Numbered from the stretch's first letter, positions 23,873 to 32,372 are shown. The stretch: DNA of 64,000 bases from Methylophaga sp. (GCA_024636315.1 JAGXHJ010000065.1:24689-88688), one strand, 5' to 3'. Made by a program: numbers and translations. The notes: generated by a model from the sequence alone, not told the origin.

Positions 23873-26576
23873 ACTTAAATCACGGATTGATCTGCATGAC
23901 TTAGCAGACAAATTAGGCATGAGCCGCCCAGGTGGCCGTGGTAATTATCGTAGCCCTCATCATGATGATAAATCACCCAGCCTGTCTATTTTTGAAAAAG
24001 AAGGTAGTCAAGGCTGGAAGGATCACTCTAATGGTGATGGTGGCAGTTGCGTCGATTTAGTCATGTACACACATGCGCTTGATGTTGCTGAAGCCGTGGT
24101 TTTTTTGCATGAACTGTATGGCCTTCCACTGGATAAACCTAATTCAGATCAACCCAGACAGGAGACAACGCGTGCAGAATACATCGCTGACAAATGTTTT
24201 GAACAAACTGAAGAAACGGTTCGTTACCTCACCGGTCGTGGCATTAATGAAGACGTGGTTCGTGGCGCCATCAAGCGTCGATCAGTGGGATGGAATAGTT
24301 GGATCTCAACCCAAGTTGGACCTGGCAATTTTGGTCATGGTGGCCCTGCTTGTGCTTTTATCGTAAAAACGCTTAATCCTGGTCGCGTAGTGGCCGTTGA
24401 TTTGCGATATGAAAATAAAGACTTAAACGGCGGCACTAAAACACAATGCCAAGGCGAAAAATCGGGTCATGTTTGGTATGACGATTTAAAAGCGATTAAG
24501 GCCGCACATACTATATATATAGTGGAATCACCGATTAACGCCTTGTCCGTTGCATCGGCAAAAATACCCGGTGCACAGGCTGTGGCGGTGCGTGGTTTAA
24601 ATGTGCGTGCTATCGATTGGTCATTTTTAATCGGCAAGCGTGTTTTGATTTGCCTTGATGCTGATTTACCTAATGACAAAAACGAACGCCCGGGGCCAGA
24701 AGCAGGCTGGACATTACACGAAATATTACTTGGCTTAAATATATCGGCGATGATGGTCGACCAGATGGATTGGGCTGAAAATAAGTGGAATGATGTAAAT
24801 GATATTTTGATGAATGATTCTGCTTCAGCCTGTCATTCAGCTTTACGCAAGATTGAGCCTTGGATTATTTCAGGTTTACCAGGTAAAGATAGCGTAGGTC
24901 GTTCTCGACTCTATTTGCCACCACATGATTTTGGTCAATATTGGCGTTATCGTGCAAAAGAAGACTTCACTACCTACGTAAAATCGTTTGAAAAAAGCGA
25001 AGAGGGTATGGATGAAGAACAATTTAGCGATGTAGCAGGCTTTAGAGTGGCCGGTATTTCCCGTGTGACCATTGCCAGTGCAACAGCCACTATGACCGGC
25101 GAAAAAGACACACAACCTAACACCACCTTTGCCGTTTCTGTACAAACCCCTCGACATGGCGCCAAGTTAATTCGGCGTGTGTTTGAAGATGAAAAACTGC
25201 ACAACCTTGACCAGTGGCGTAAGTTTGGTCCAGTATTCAATCAAGCCGTATTTTCAAGGATGATAAATGTGCTGGAACGGAGTTCACATCTTGGTTCGCG
25301 TAATGCCGCCAATTTTGTCGGCCTATGCTGGCGCGATGGTCAGTTGATTATCAATGAAGGACCGGATACCTATTTCACCGATCCCGATAAACAATGCCCG
25401 TATCACAATCTGATTTTTCCCACGGGCAGTTTGTTCGATGCCAGAAAAGTCGTGGCAGCCTATCAAGAAACATTCAGGCACAACGCCGCATCAATGATGT
25501 TGGTGTGGAGCTTAGGCGCTCATCTTAAAAACTTGCTTGGTTTTTGGCCTCACATGACCTTGCAGGCCGATAAAGGCGCGGGTAAATCAACTTTGATCAA
25601 ACGCCTTGAACGTACCATCGGTTTTACGATGTTTTCAGGCCAATCGCTGCAGACTGAGTTTCGTTTATTAACCTCAATTTCGCACACCTCGCACCCCGTT
25701 GGATGGGAAGAACTGTCGGCACGTCGGCAAGATGTTATCGATAAAGCAGTGGCCATGTTACAAGAAAATTACCAATATACCGTCAGTCGTCGTGGATCAG
25801 ATATGACGGAATACGTGTTATCAGCACCCGTATTATTAGCCGGTGAAGATGTACCGGTTCGGTCATTGTTAGGTAAATTGATTCGCTCTGAGCTCACTGG
25901 CAAACGCGGCCCGTTAATGGCTGATGATTTACCTCGTTTCCCCGTTAAACAATGGTTGCAGTTTTTAACCACAAAATCACGCCAAGAAGTCAACGCTATT
26001 TATGGCAAAGCACGGCAATTTTGTTTTGATAATTCACGTGCCAAAGGTGAAGACGATGGCGCGGTGCGTATGGCTGGTAATTATGCCGCGATCATGACGG
26101 CATGGCGTTTGTTGTGTGACTTTATGGATATCCCCAAAGAATCCGGCAATTTTATTGGTGATTGTTTGGCTGAAATGAATAGCCATGTCAGTGAAACCAG
26201 TTCAGATCGTGAACCGTGGGTGTGGATTTTAGAAACAATCCTTTCTGAAATGGATAGTGGCCAATATCGCCACCCATTCAAGTTTGATCGCGTGACCTTA
26301 GTACCAGGTGAAGATGATGTCGAATGCCTACTCATTAGAACTGGCCACGTTATGGATCACATCAGCCATTCCCCTGCATTACGTGAAAAGTGGAATGCCT
26401 TGCCGGTGAAATCTGATCGTGTATTCAAAAAACAATGCAAGCAAGCAGGCGTGATCTTAAAAGATGACGTTGAAAAAATTATTAATGGAAAACGGGTGTG
26501 TCACATGGTGGCATTTAGTTTAGAAAATTTGGCGAAGTATGGACTGTATACATCAGCGCCGGAGCATATTGTATGA
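23856..26576 (+). CDS. Phage primase-helicase (TOPRIM + AAA ATPase)
   Basis: 906 residues, GTG or ATG-equivalent start at 23856 overlapping the preceding gene by 17 bases. The N-terminal domain (DLHDLADKLGMSRPGGRGNY, then SPHHDDKSPSLSIF and WKDHSNGDGGSCVDLV) is a primase zinc-binding-like domain with a reduced cysteine set. Residues about 205-290 are TOPRIM (IYIVESPINALSVAS; LICLDAD). Residues about 545-600 carry a Walker A (QADKGAGKSTLIKRLE) and a following ATPase region with PVLLAGEDVP. Acts in prophage replication, priming and unwinding. The methyltransferase gene follows with ATGA overlap. Confidence 0.85.
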   Translation: MASIAELKSRIDLHDLADKLGMSRPGGRGNYRSPHHDDKSPSLSIFEKEGSQGWKDHSNGDGGSCVDLVMYTHALDVAEAVVFLHELYGLPLDKPNSDQPRQETTRAEYIADKCFEQTEETVRYLTGRGINEDVVRGAIKRRSVGWNSWISTQVGPGNFGHGGPACAFIVKTLNPGRVVAVDLRYENKDLNGGTKTQCQGEKSGHVWYDDLKAIKAAHTIYIVESPINALSVASAKIPGAQAVAVRGLNVRAIDWSFLIGKRVLICLDADLPNDKNERPGPEAGWTLHEILLGLNISAMMVDQMDWAENKWNDVNDILMNDSASACHSALRKIEPWIISGLPGKDSVGRSRLYLPPHDFGQYWRYRAKEDFTTYVKSFEKSEEGMDEEQFSDVAGFRVAGISRVTIASATATMTGEKDTQPNTTFAVSVQTPRHGAKLIRRVFEDEKLHNLDQWRKFGPVFNQAVFSRMINVLERSSHLGSRNAANFVGLCWRDGQLIINEGPDTYFTDPDKQCPYHNLIFPTGSLFDARKVVAAYQETFRHNAASMMLVWSLGAHLKNLLGFWPHMTLQADKGAGKSTLIKRLERTIGFTMFSGQSLQTEFRLLTSISHTSHPVGWEELSARRQDVIDKAVAMLQENYQYTVSRRGSDMTEYVLSAPVLLAGEDVPVRSLLGKLIRSELTGKRGPLMADDLPRFPVKQWLQFLTTKSRQEVNAIYGKARQFCFDNSRAKGEDDGAVRMAGNYAAIMTAWRLLCDFMDIPKESGNFIGDCLAEMNSHVSETSSDREPWVWILETILSEMDSGQYRHPFKFDRVTLVPGEDDVECLLIRTGHVMDHISHSPALREKWNALPVKSDRVFKKQCKQAGVILKDDVEKIINGKRVCHMVAFSLENLAKYGLYTSAPEHIV

Positions 26577-27310
26577 GTGTTCAGTTATTCCATGGCGATT
26601 GCTTAGATATCATGAATGAAATACCTAGTAACTCAATTGATATGGTACTGGCAGACCCACCATACGGCACAACTCATTGCGATTGGGATTCGTGTTTGGA
26701 TTTGGAAATCATGTGGGGTCATTTAAAGCGAGTCATTAAACCAAATGGTGCCATCGTTTTAACAGCACAAACACCGTTCGATAAGGTATTGGGCGCATCT
26801 AATCTAAAAATGCTCAGGTATGAATGGATTTTAGAAAAGCCTGCAGCGACGGGGTTCTTTAACGCTAAAAAGATGCCGTTGAAAGCGCATGAGAACATCT
26901 TGGTTTTTTATAAGAAGTTACCTACCTATAACCCTCAGATAACACATGGCCACCCACGAAAAACATCGGGTCGACTGGATATCGGTTCTGAGATATATGG
27001 CAAACCTGTGAAAAAAACAAATTATGACTCTACTAGTCGGTACCCAAGAAGTATTCAAAAATTCAAAAGTGATAAGCAAAAAAAGAAGCTGCACCCAACA
27101 CAAAAGCCGGAAGCATTAATGGAGTATTTAATTAATACATATACCAATAGTGGTGAGTGCGTGCTTGATTTCGTAATGGGTAGCGGCACAACAGGCGTGG
27201 CAGCTAAAAGACTAAACCGAAAATTCATCGGTATTGAGTTGAAAAAGATTCATTTTGATGCTGCCACAAGAAGAATCGAAAGTACTACCGCTGCGGATCG
27301 CTCGGGCTAA
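26573..27310 (+). CDS. Phage DNA methyltransferase (beta-class, amino-group)
   Basis: 245 residues. Motif IV DPPY is in MVLADPPYGTTHCDWD near the N-terminus, and motif I is near the C-terminus (VLDFVMGSGTTGVAAKRLNR, then FIGIEL). This order (IV before I) defines beta-class N6-adenine or N4-cytosine methyltransferases. A conserved HPTQKPEALMEYLI segment lies between. No cognate restriction gene is adjacent, so it is an orphan phage methyltransferase, likely protecting phage DNA or controlling expression. The target sequence cannot be read from the protein. Confidence 0.9.
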   Translation: MSVQLFHGDCLDIMNEIPSNSIDMVLADPPYGTTHCDWDSCLDLEIMWGHLKRVIKPNGAIVLTAQTPFDKVLGASNLKMLRYEWILEKPAATGFFNAKKMPLKAHENILVFYKKLPTYNPQITHGHPRKTSGRLDIGSEIYGKPVKKTNYDSTSRYPRSIQKFKSDKQKKKLHPTQKPEALMEYLINTYTNSGECVLDFVMGSGTTGVAAKRLNRKFIGIELKKIHFDAATRRIESTTAADRSG

Positions 27311-27320
27311 TAAGCACCGC

Positions 27321-27416
27321 GTTAGGAAGATGGGCCTTAGGACTCCACCATCATAGCCTAACCGACTCGCCGGCGTAAGCGGCCCAACAAATAACTTAAA
27401 GCAATGTAAAGGATGA
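27321..27416 (+). promoter_or_regulatory. Candidate CsrA-binding leader
   Basis: A hairpin with outer stem GTTAGG (27321-27326) / CCTAAC (27357-27362) and inner stem GATGG (27329-27333) / CCATC (27348-27352). It presents AGGA (27339-27342) in its 14-base loop; a second GGA (27325-27327) lies on the outer stem. A third GGA (27411-27413) is in the csrA Shine-Dalgarno, in the context AAAGGATG. CsrA binds GGA in hairpin loops and over ribosome-binding sites, so autoregulation is a fair inference. Confidence 0.5.
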
Positions 27417-27421
27417 TGAAA

Positions 27422-27625
27422 ATGTTGATATTAACCAGAAGAGTTGGTGAAAAATTAATGATTGGTGATGATGTCGAGATACATGTACTCGGCGTTAAAG
27501 GTAATCAAGTGAGAATCGGTGTTAATGCACCTAAAGAAGTAGCTGTTCACCGTGAGGAAATTTACGATCAAATTCAGTTAGAAAAAGAAGCTGAAGAGCA
27601 ATCAGATAAGGATGGTGAATCATGA
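27422..27625 (+). CDS. csrA: Phage-encoded CsrA translational regulator
   Basis: 67 residues, ATG 27422 with AAAGGA 8 bases upstream; ATGs at 27413 and 27416 would add up to three residues. The sequence ([55 protein letters not shown]) is a canonical CsrA dimer: it keeps L4, R6, R7, the [10 protein letters not shown] loop and the VHREEIY helix with its RNA-binding Arg44-equivalent. CsrA binds GGA in mRNA leaders. A phage copy could reprogramme host translation or regulate its own late genes. Overlaps the next small gene (ATGA). Confidence 0.93.
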   Translation: MLILTRRVGEKLMIGDDVEIHVLGVKGNQVRIGVNAPKEVAVHREEIYDQIQLEKEAEEQSDKDGES

Positions 27626-27768
27626 TTGCAGAGCCTGAAAAATGCTGCCAAAGCTGCAGACAATATAAACCTGTATCACTGATGAGCAAACGAAAAGTAA
27701 CGGGGTATGACGGCGTTAAACGTTCGATTCTTCGTTGTAACCAGTGTTGGGAAATAAGGGGTAAATGA
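27622..27768 (+). CDS. Small Cys-rich (zinc ribbon-like) protein
   Basis: 48 residues, ATG 27622 overlapping the csrA stop. Two cysteine pairs: [10 protein letters not shown] near the N-terminus and [10 protein letters not shown] near the C-terminus, the layout of a four-Cys zinc ribbon. Basic between them ([13 protein letters not shown]). Its stop overlaps the next start. Function unknown. Confidence 0.6.
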   Translation: MIAEPEKCCQSCRQYKPVSLMSKRKVTGYDGVKRSILRCNQCWEIRGK

Positions 27769-27959
27769 TGACTATTGATATCGGTCGCTGTACTTCTTGC
27801 CAACGTGATGAATGCATTAAGCCTAAAGCGCGTGATTTATATCCTGAACTTGGCTGTGCTGATTGGGAAACGAAAGAAGTTTGCAATATCGATGCATCAT
27901 GGCCTGAGACGTTATCAAAAGAAGTTGATCAGGCGATGGCTGGTAATGCTAATGGCTGA
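27768..27959 (+). CDS. Second small Cys-rich protein
   Basis: 63 residues from ATG 27768, sharing its first base with the preceding stop; ATG 27765 would add one Met. Cysteines in RCTSCQRDECIKPKARD and ELGCADWETKEVCN suggest metal binding. Tight coupling to the previous gene suggests a shared role. Family not recognised. Confidence 0.55.
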   Translation: MTIDIGRCTSCQRDECIKPKARDLYPELGCADWETKEVCNIDASWPETLSKEVDQAMAGNANG

Positions 27960-28104
27960 CGTTGTTGTCGAAACTAGGGGCGAGATCGACATAGATGCAG
28001 TATCTGACTTCTTGTTACCGTTGCTCTTTAAGCATCTAACTGATAATAAAATTAATGAAAAACCAAGCCGCCCTTTATCTGAGATCCAGCAAAGACCGCA
28101 GTGA
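27952..28104 (+). CDS. Small hypothetical protein ahead of serine recombinase
   Basis: 50 residues (MADVVVETRGEIDIDAVSDF then LLPLLFKHLTDN). ATG 27952 overlaps the end of the preceding gene by 8 bases; ATG 27946 is an alternative. It overlaps the recombinase start by 50 bases. The coupling resembles small excision factors next to serine integrases, but the sequence gives no proof. Confidence 0.5.
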   Translation: MADVVVETRGEIDIDAVSDFLLPLLFKHLTDNKINEKPSRPLSEIQQRPQ

Positions 28105-29572
28105 TGTAAGCATTTCTGCACAACGACGAGAGTTATATTCGCTGGCTAAACAGCGAAATTTAGTTATCGTTGATGAGTATGTCGATGCGGTTGAGTCTGG
28201 TTCAACAGAAAACCGCCCAGGCTTTCAAGAAATGTTTAATGCGATTAAGTCTCGTGATCGTGCATGGGATACTATTTTACTGCTTGATACGAGTCGATTA
28301 TCGCGCCGGCAATACATTTCCCATTTCTTTGAATATGAGTGCGAAAAAAAGAACATTACGCTTATATATAAGAGTCTACCTGTTGAAGATCCTATCAGTG
28401 CCATGATGCTGAAGGCTGTATTGCAAGCAATGGACCAATGGCATTCAATGATCAGCAAGCAAAAAGGGCTTGCTGGCATGTCTGAGAATGTTAAACAGGG
28501 TTTTCGTGCCGGTGGCAGTGCACCTCGAGGTTATTCTCTTGAGAAAGTCACCACTAAAACGATTCGTGATGGTGTCGCTGTGACTAAATCACGATTGGTC
28601 CCTAATGATGATGCTGAATTAGTGGGCGAGTTATTGTCATATCGAGCAAAAGGTCTACCTCGTCAACGTGTTCATGACAGCCTTGATATTAAGTGGCCAA
28701 CAAATTCAACGTTGTCGATGGAATGGAATGCATTAACGTATGCTGGCCATACGGTATGGAATGTTCATGCTGAGCGACGTGAAGGTAAAAGCATTACAGG
28801 AATGAAGCGCCGGCCACGAAGTGAATGGCATATAAAAGAAAATACACACCAGGCATTAATCTCTCACCAACAAGCTGAAATGATACTGTCTCAATTAGAG
28901 TCTAAACAGCGTAAATCTAAGCCAACCAAGGCTATTTACTTACTCTCAGGTCTGCTTTATTCAGCTGAGACAGGTGAGAAGTATCACGGTGATCGCGCTA
29001 AATATTATCGGCTTGGTAAATCAAAACGCATCCCGTGTGACACGATAGACGATGCAATAATGAAACAGATCCTTTCGGATTTGCAATCAAATTACTTTAT
29101 CAAGGCCATTACCAACAAAGCACGCGAAAAACTAAATCCACAAACTCGTAATGTGAAACGTGGCGCCATCACTCGAAAAGTTGACGATATCTCGAAAAAG
29201 ATAATAAAACTGATGGATTTGATTACAGAAGTCGATGATACCGCGCCCTATATGGCCAGAATTAAAGATCTGAACACGCAGCGTGATGAACTTGAACTGA
29301 AGGTATATGAGATGAACCGGCTGGAAATGGACTCTAAAGACATCAATGAGTTTGATATTAAGCGTGCTTTAGCGTCATTGGCTACTGAATTACAAACATT
29401 GGATAGGGATCAGCTGAAGGATATGCTTTCCGTAATAATTAGCAAAATCAACGTTTTAGAGTCAACCCCCCAAAAGAGGGAACCCCCTAGAGCTGAAATT
29501 CACTATAGAATCAACTCTAGGGGGGTTGTAATGGCGTCCCCAAGGGGGTTCGAACCCCTGTTACCGCCGTGA
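28055..29572 (+). CDS. Large serine recombinase (phage integrase)
   Basis: 505 residues. Resolvase domain at 5-150: AALYLRSSKDRSDVSISAQ (catalytic Ser12 in the Y-x-R-x-S context) and LLLDTSRLSRRQYIS with the conserved Arg residues. A Recombinase domain follows at about 155-270 (AGGSAPRGYSLEKV). The zinc-ribbon region is degenerate: the usual 'GLLxCxxCG' reads GLLYSAETGEKYHG, with no Cys pair. A C-terminal coiled coil follows (RIKDLNTQRDELELKVYEMN). The last 14 codons (MASPRGFEPLLPP) are read from the antisense of tRNA-Glu, so the natural C-terminus depends on the attachment site. Presumed integrase of the prophage. Confidence 0.9.
   Translation: MKNQAALYLRSSKDRSDVSISAQRRELYSLAKQRNLVIVDEYVDAVESGSTENRPGFQEMFNAIKSRDRAWDTILLLDTSRLSRRQYISHFFEYECEKKNITLIYKSLPVEDPISAMMLKAVLQAMDQWHSMISKQKGLAGMSENVKQGFRAGGSAPRGYSLEKVTTKTIRDGVAVTKSRLVPNDDAELVGELLSYRAKGLPRQRVHDSLDIKWPTNSTLSMEWNALTYAGHTVWNVHAERREGKSITGMKRRPRSEWHIKENTHQALISHQQAEMILSQLESKQRKSKPTKAIYLLSGLLYSAETGEKYHGDRAKYYRLGKSKRIPCDTIDDAIMKQILSDLQSNYFIKAITNKAREKLNPQTRNVKRGAITRKVDDISKKIIKLMDLITEVDDTAPYMARIKDLNTQRDELELKVYEMNRLEMDSKDINEFDIKRALASLATELQTLDRDQLKDMLSVIISKINVLESTPQKREPPRAEIHYRINSRGVVMASPRGFEPLLPP
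29481..29526. repeat. 12-bp perfect inverted repeat beside the attachment tRNA
   Basis: AACCCCCTAGAG (29481-29492) and CTCTAGGGGGTT (29515-29526) with a 22-base centre, inside the recombinase coding end and five bases short of the tRNA-Glu copy. It could be a recombinase binding arm at the phage end of the attachment site, or an mRNA hairpin. Confidence 0.5.
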
Positions 29573-29607
29573 AAGGGCAGTGTCCTAGGCCTCTAGACGA
29601 TGGGGAC
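29532..29607 (-). tRNA. tRNA-Glu (TTC), copy at prophage junction
   Basis: 76 bases on the reverse strand, encoded CCA included. Acceptor stem GTCCCCA / TGGGGAC, anticodon loop CTTTCAC giving TTC, and T-loop GGTTCGAACCCC. Identical to the copy at 29682 over the tRNA and similar for about 15 bases beyond its 5' end. The prophage abuts its 3' end, and the serine recombinase reads into it on the opposite strand. Confidence 0.95.
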
Positions 29608-29641
29608 CTAAACTGTTTTTTCTTACTACATTGTCGAACTA

Positions 29642-29675
29642 AAATAAAAAGGCTTAGAACTTACTTCTAAGCCTT
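29642..29675 (-). terminator. Terminator between two tRNA-Glu copies
   Basis: On the reverse strand AAGGCTTAGAA / TTCTAAGCCTT (29649-29659 with 29665-29675) with a 5-base loop, followed by TTTTTATTTT. It would stop transcription coming from tRNA-Ala and the proximal tRNA-Glu before the distal copy is reached. Confidence 0.85.
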
Positions 29676-29681
29676 CATATA

Positions 29682-29757
29682 TGGCGTCCCCAAGGGGGTT
29701 CGAACCCCTGTTACCGCCGTGAAAGGGCAGTGTCCTAGGCCTCTAGACGATGGGGAC
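29682..29757 (-). tRNA. tRNA-Glu (TTC), proximal copy
   Basis: Same 76-base sequence as the copy at 29532. It stands 25 bases after tRNA-Ala in the reverse direction, followed by an intrinsic terminator. This is probably the original Ala-Glu transcription unit. Confidence 0.97.
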
Positions 29758-29782
29758 CTAAAACTGTTTTCTTTCGGTTAAC

Positions 29783-29858
29783 TGGTGGAGCTAGACGGGA
29801 TCGAACCGTCGACCTCTTCACTGCCAGCGAAGCGCTCTCCCAGCTGAGCTATAGCCCC
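29783..29858 (-). tRNA. tRNA-Ala (GGC)
   Basis: 76 bases on the reverse strand: acceptor GGGGCTA, D-arm AGCTCAGCTGGGAGAGC, anticodon loop CTGGCAG (GGC), T-loop GGTTCGATCCC, CCA encoded. First gene of the tRNA-Ala-Glu unit. The 285 bases between here and lptD hold no gene; a TATACT box lies at 30043-30048 as a possible lptD -10. Confidence 0.97.
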
Positions 29859-30143
29859 CCGAAAGGAAGCGCATACTATAGGGACTTGAGCTTTAAGTGT
29901 CAACTAACTTTCAAAAATAAAGTTAGTTGCATTGTTCACTGCGACGGGATTTGTCATTGTATCGAGTAATTACGATATCACAATGTTATCGCTAACTTAT
30001 TGATGTTACTTGCTCTATGATCGATAAGCCTTATTAATTGGGTATACTATTTGATGAAAAGTGCTTTCTATGCGATAAATTAGCGGTTATTAAATGCTTT
30101 ACCGAATTTATTTTCTGACTTCGGTAGCACCTTGAGGATAGTC

Positions 30144-32372
30144 ATGCGCAAACTGATTATATTTTCCACTGTCACACTGACATGTTTTAGTTCCTTGGTT
30201 CGTGCTGAGGTTAGTTGGCCGCTGTGTGATATAAGCAACGATGCCGATTTCCTCCCCTTTGTGGAAAGCACTGAAGAAACGGCAGTGGATGTTAAGGCCG
30301 ATGATGCACAGCTGACAGAAGGGGGGCTCTCTGTCTTTACCGGTAATGTAATTGTTAATCGGGCTGGTCAAGAATTAACAGCAAGCCGTGCAACGTATGA
30401 TCAAAACACTGGCGACGTCACGGCGCAGGGTGATGTTAATTTGCGTGATAGTGAAATGATTGTAAAGTCACAACAAGCTGAATGGTCGATGTCTAAAGAT
30501 GAAGGTACTTTAGAACATGCTCAGTATCGTATTCGTGAAATGCATGCTCGCGGCGAAGCCAGTCATGTTCATCGTCAAGGACAAATTAAAACTGAGTTAA
30601 CAGATGCCACCTATACAACGTGTGCACCAGGTGATGATGCGTGGTTATTACAAGCTTCAAAAGTAAATTTAGATCATGAAGAAGCCGTAGGTTCGGCACG
30701 TAATGTAGTCGTGCGTTTAGGCGGGATTCCCGTTTTTTATACACCCTACATAAGTTTCCCATTAAATGATGAACGTAAATCTGGGTTTTTAATACCATCA
30801 CTTGGCAGTAGTGATAAAACAGGGTTTGATGTCAGTACACCCTATTACTGGAATATCTCACCTAATACTGATGCAACATTAACGCCGCGTTATATGGCAG
30901 ATCGGGGGCTAATGTTAAATGGTGAATTTCGCTATTTGGATGAGCTTGGACAAGGCGTGGTAGATGCAGGCTTTCTTTCCAGTGATAATTTGAAGACTGA
31001 TGGTTCAAACGTTAATCCAAATTACCAAGAAGATCGTAAGCATTTTTCATGGCAAAATACTAGCCAGCTATCTTCACGCTGGAATTCCACTATAGATTAC
31101 AACTATGTGTCAGATTCTGCCTATCTTGAAGATTTTGGCACTAGTCTAAGTTTATCGAGTACAACCCACTTAAATCGTGAATTAACTGCAGCTTATAATG
31201 CTGATAATTGGAATTTTACAGGACGCCTAAAAGGCTATCAAACGTTAACTGACGATGTGAAACCCTATCAACAATTGCCACAATTACTATTTAACGGTGT
31301 ATTACCTGATCAGGCGATGGGCTTAAGTTATGGTATGACTGCTGAATATGTTGATTTCCAGCATGATGAATTGATTGCGGGGCAGCGTTTCGATATTGAA
31401 CCTTCAGTGAGTTTACCTTGGCGAAATGCTGCAGGATTTATTACGCCACGTTTAGCATTACGACATACGCAATATAATTTGACTGAGAACGGAACTACAG
31501 TAACCAATAAAACACCGAGTCGTACGCTGCCGATTACAAGCATAGATAGTGGCCTGTTTTTTGACCGTGATATGACGATAGCAGGTAATAGTTACACTCA
31601 TACCCTAGAGCCTCGCGTATTTTATTTGTATATTCCTGAGCGGAATCAAGCTGATATACCTGTTTTTGATAGCGGATTACGCACCTTTAATATGGGGCAG
31701 ATGTTTGCTTATGACCGTTTTTCAGGTGCTGATCGTGTGGGTGATGCCAACCAAGTCACCACGGGCTTAACGTCACGGATTATTGAACAACAATCGGGAC
31801 GTGAGCTATTACGCGTTAGCCTTGGTCAGATCCATTATTTTCAAGATCGTAAAGTATCCATTACCAATAATACTGTTGAGACGCGATCGGATTCAGACAT
31901 GGTTGCTGAGATAGTGGCATCGATTGCAAAAGAGTGGACCGCTCGTGGTGAGATCCAATGGGACCCTAATGGCAATACGAATAATATGTCAGCATTAAGC
32001 CTGCGCTACCGTGGCGATAGCGGCCAATTGTTTAATATATCCCATCGCTATCGTCGTGATGCCATCAATACTACAGATGGTTTAGAGCAACTGGATATTT
32101 CTGCACGTATTCCCTTTAATCAGCAATGGAGCATGATCGGTCGCTGGTATCACTCATTACAAGATAATCGTACACTTGAGGGATTAGCGGGTATTGAATA
32201 TGGTAGTTGCTGTTGGGCTACTCGATTGGTGCTAAGAGATTATGTTAATAGTGCCACTGATATGGACCGAACTGTCGCTATATTCTTCCAGATAGAGCTG
32301 AAGGGATTAGGTAATTTTGGTCAAAATTCAGATTCGTTATTAGAAAAAAGTGTTTTGGGTTATGGCTCATAA
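30144..32372 (+). CDS. lptD: LPS-assembly protein LptD
   Basis: 742 residues from ATG 30144 (GAGGA 5 bases upstream). Signal peptide MRKLIIFSTVTLTCFSSLVRA-like. N-terminal OstA/LptA-like jellyroll (about 60-190: ADDAQLTEGGLSVFTGNVIV, ASRATYDQNTGDVTAQGDV), then a large beta-barrel. The conserved disulphide cysteines are present: one near the N-terminus (WPLCDIS), one in TYTTCAPGDDAW and the adjacent pair in YGSCCWATRL, matching the E. coli arrangement. Inserts LPS into the outer membrane with LptE. Heads the common lptD-surA-pdxA-rsmA cluster. Confidence 0.97.
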   Translation: MRKLIIFSTVTLTCFSSLVRAEVSWPLCDISNDADFLPFVESTEETAVDVKADDAQLTEGGLSVFTGNVIVNRAGQELTASRATYDQNTGDVTAQGDVNLRDSEMIVKSQQAEWSMSKDEGTLEHAQYRIREMHARGEASHVHRQGQIKTELTDATYTTCAPGDDAWLLQASKVNLDHEEAVGSARNVVVRLGGIPVFYTPYISFPLNDERKSGFLIPSLGSSDKTGFDVSTPYYWNISPNTDATLTPRYMADRGLMLNGEFRYLDELGQGVVDAGFLSSDNLKTDGSNVNPNYQEDRKHFSWQNTSQLSSRWNSTIDYNYVSDSAYLEDFGTSLSLSSTTHLNRELTAAYNADNWNFTGRLKGYQTLTDDVKPYQQLPQLLFNGVLPDQAMGLSYGMTAEYVDFQHDELIAGQRFDIEPSVSLPWRNAAGFITPRLALRHTQYNLTENGTTVTNKTPSRTLPITSIDSGLFFDRDMTIAGNSYTHTLEPRVFYLYIPERNQADIPVFDSGLRTFNMGQMFAYDRFSGADRVGDANQVTTGLTSRIIEQQSGRELLRVSLGQIHYFQDRKVSITNNTVETRSDSDMVAEIVASIAKEWTARGEIQWDPNGNTNNMSALSLRYRGDSGQLFNISHRYRRDAINTTDGLEQLDISARIPFNQQWSMIGRWYHSLQDNRTLEGLAGIEYGSCCWATRLVLRDYVNSATDMDRTVAIFFQIELKGLGNFGQNSDSLLEKSVLGYGS

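Larger units (their letters stand above)
1..29572. mobile_element. Prophage, right-hand part (left end outside window)
   Basis: A continuous run of phage-type genes: head protein, lysis genes, connector, tail tube, tape measure, tail tip and fibres, early regulators, primase-helicase, methyltransferase and a large serine recombinase. It ends where the recombinase reads into a tRNA-Glu gene, after which only core chromosomal genes are seen. No terminase or portal gene is in view, so the element continues to the left. Two kinds of recombinase are present (a short tyrosine type at 22251 and a serine type at 28055). The structural genes appear intact, which is compatible with an inducible prophage, but that is inference. 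The long non-contractile tail genes and the absence of sheath or baseplate genes point to a siphovirus-like particle. Confidence 0.95.
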
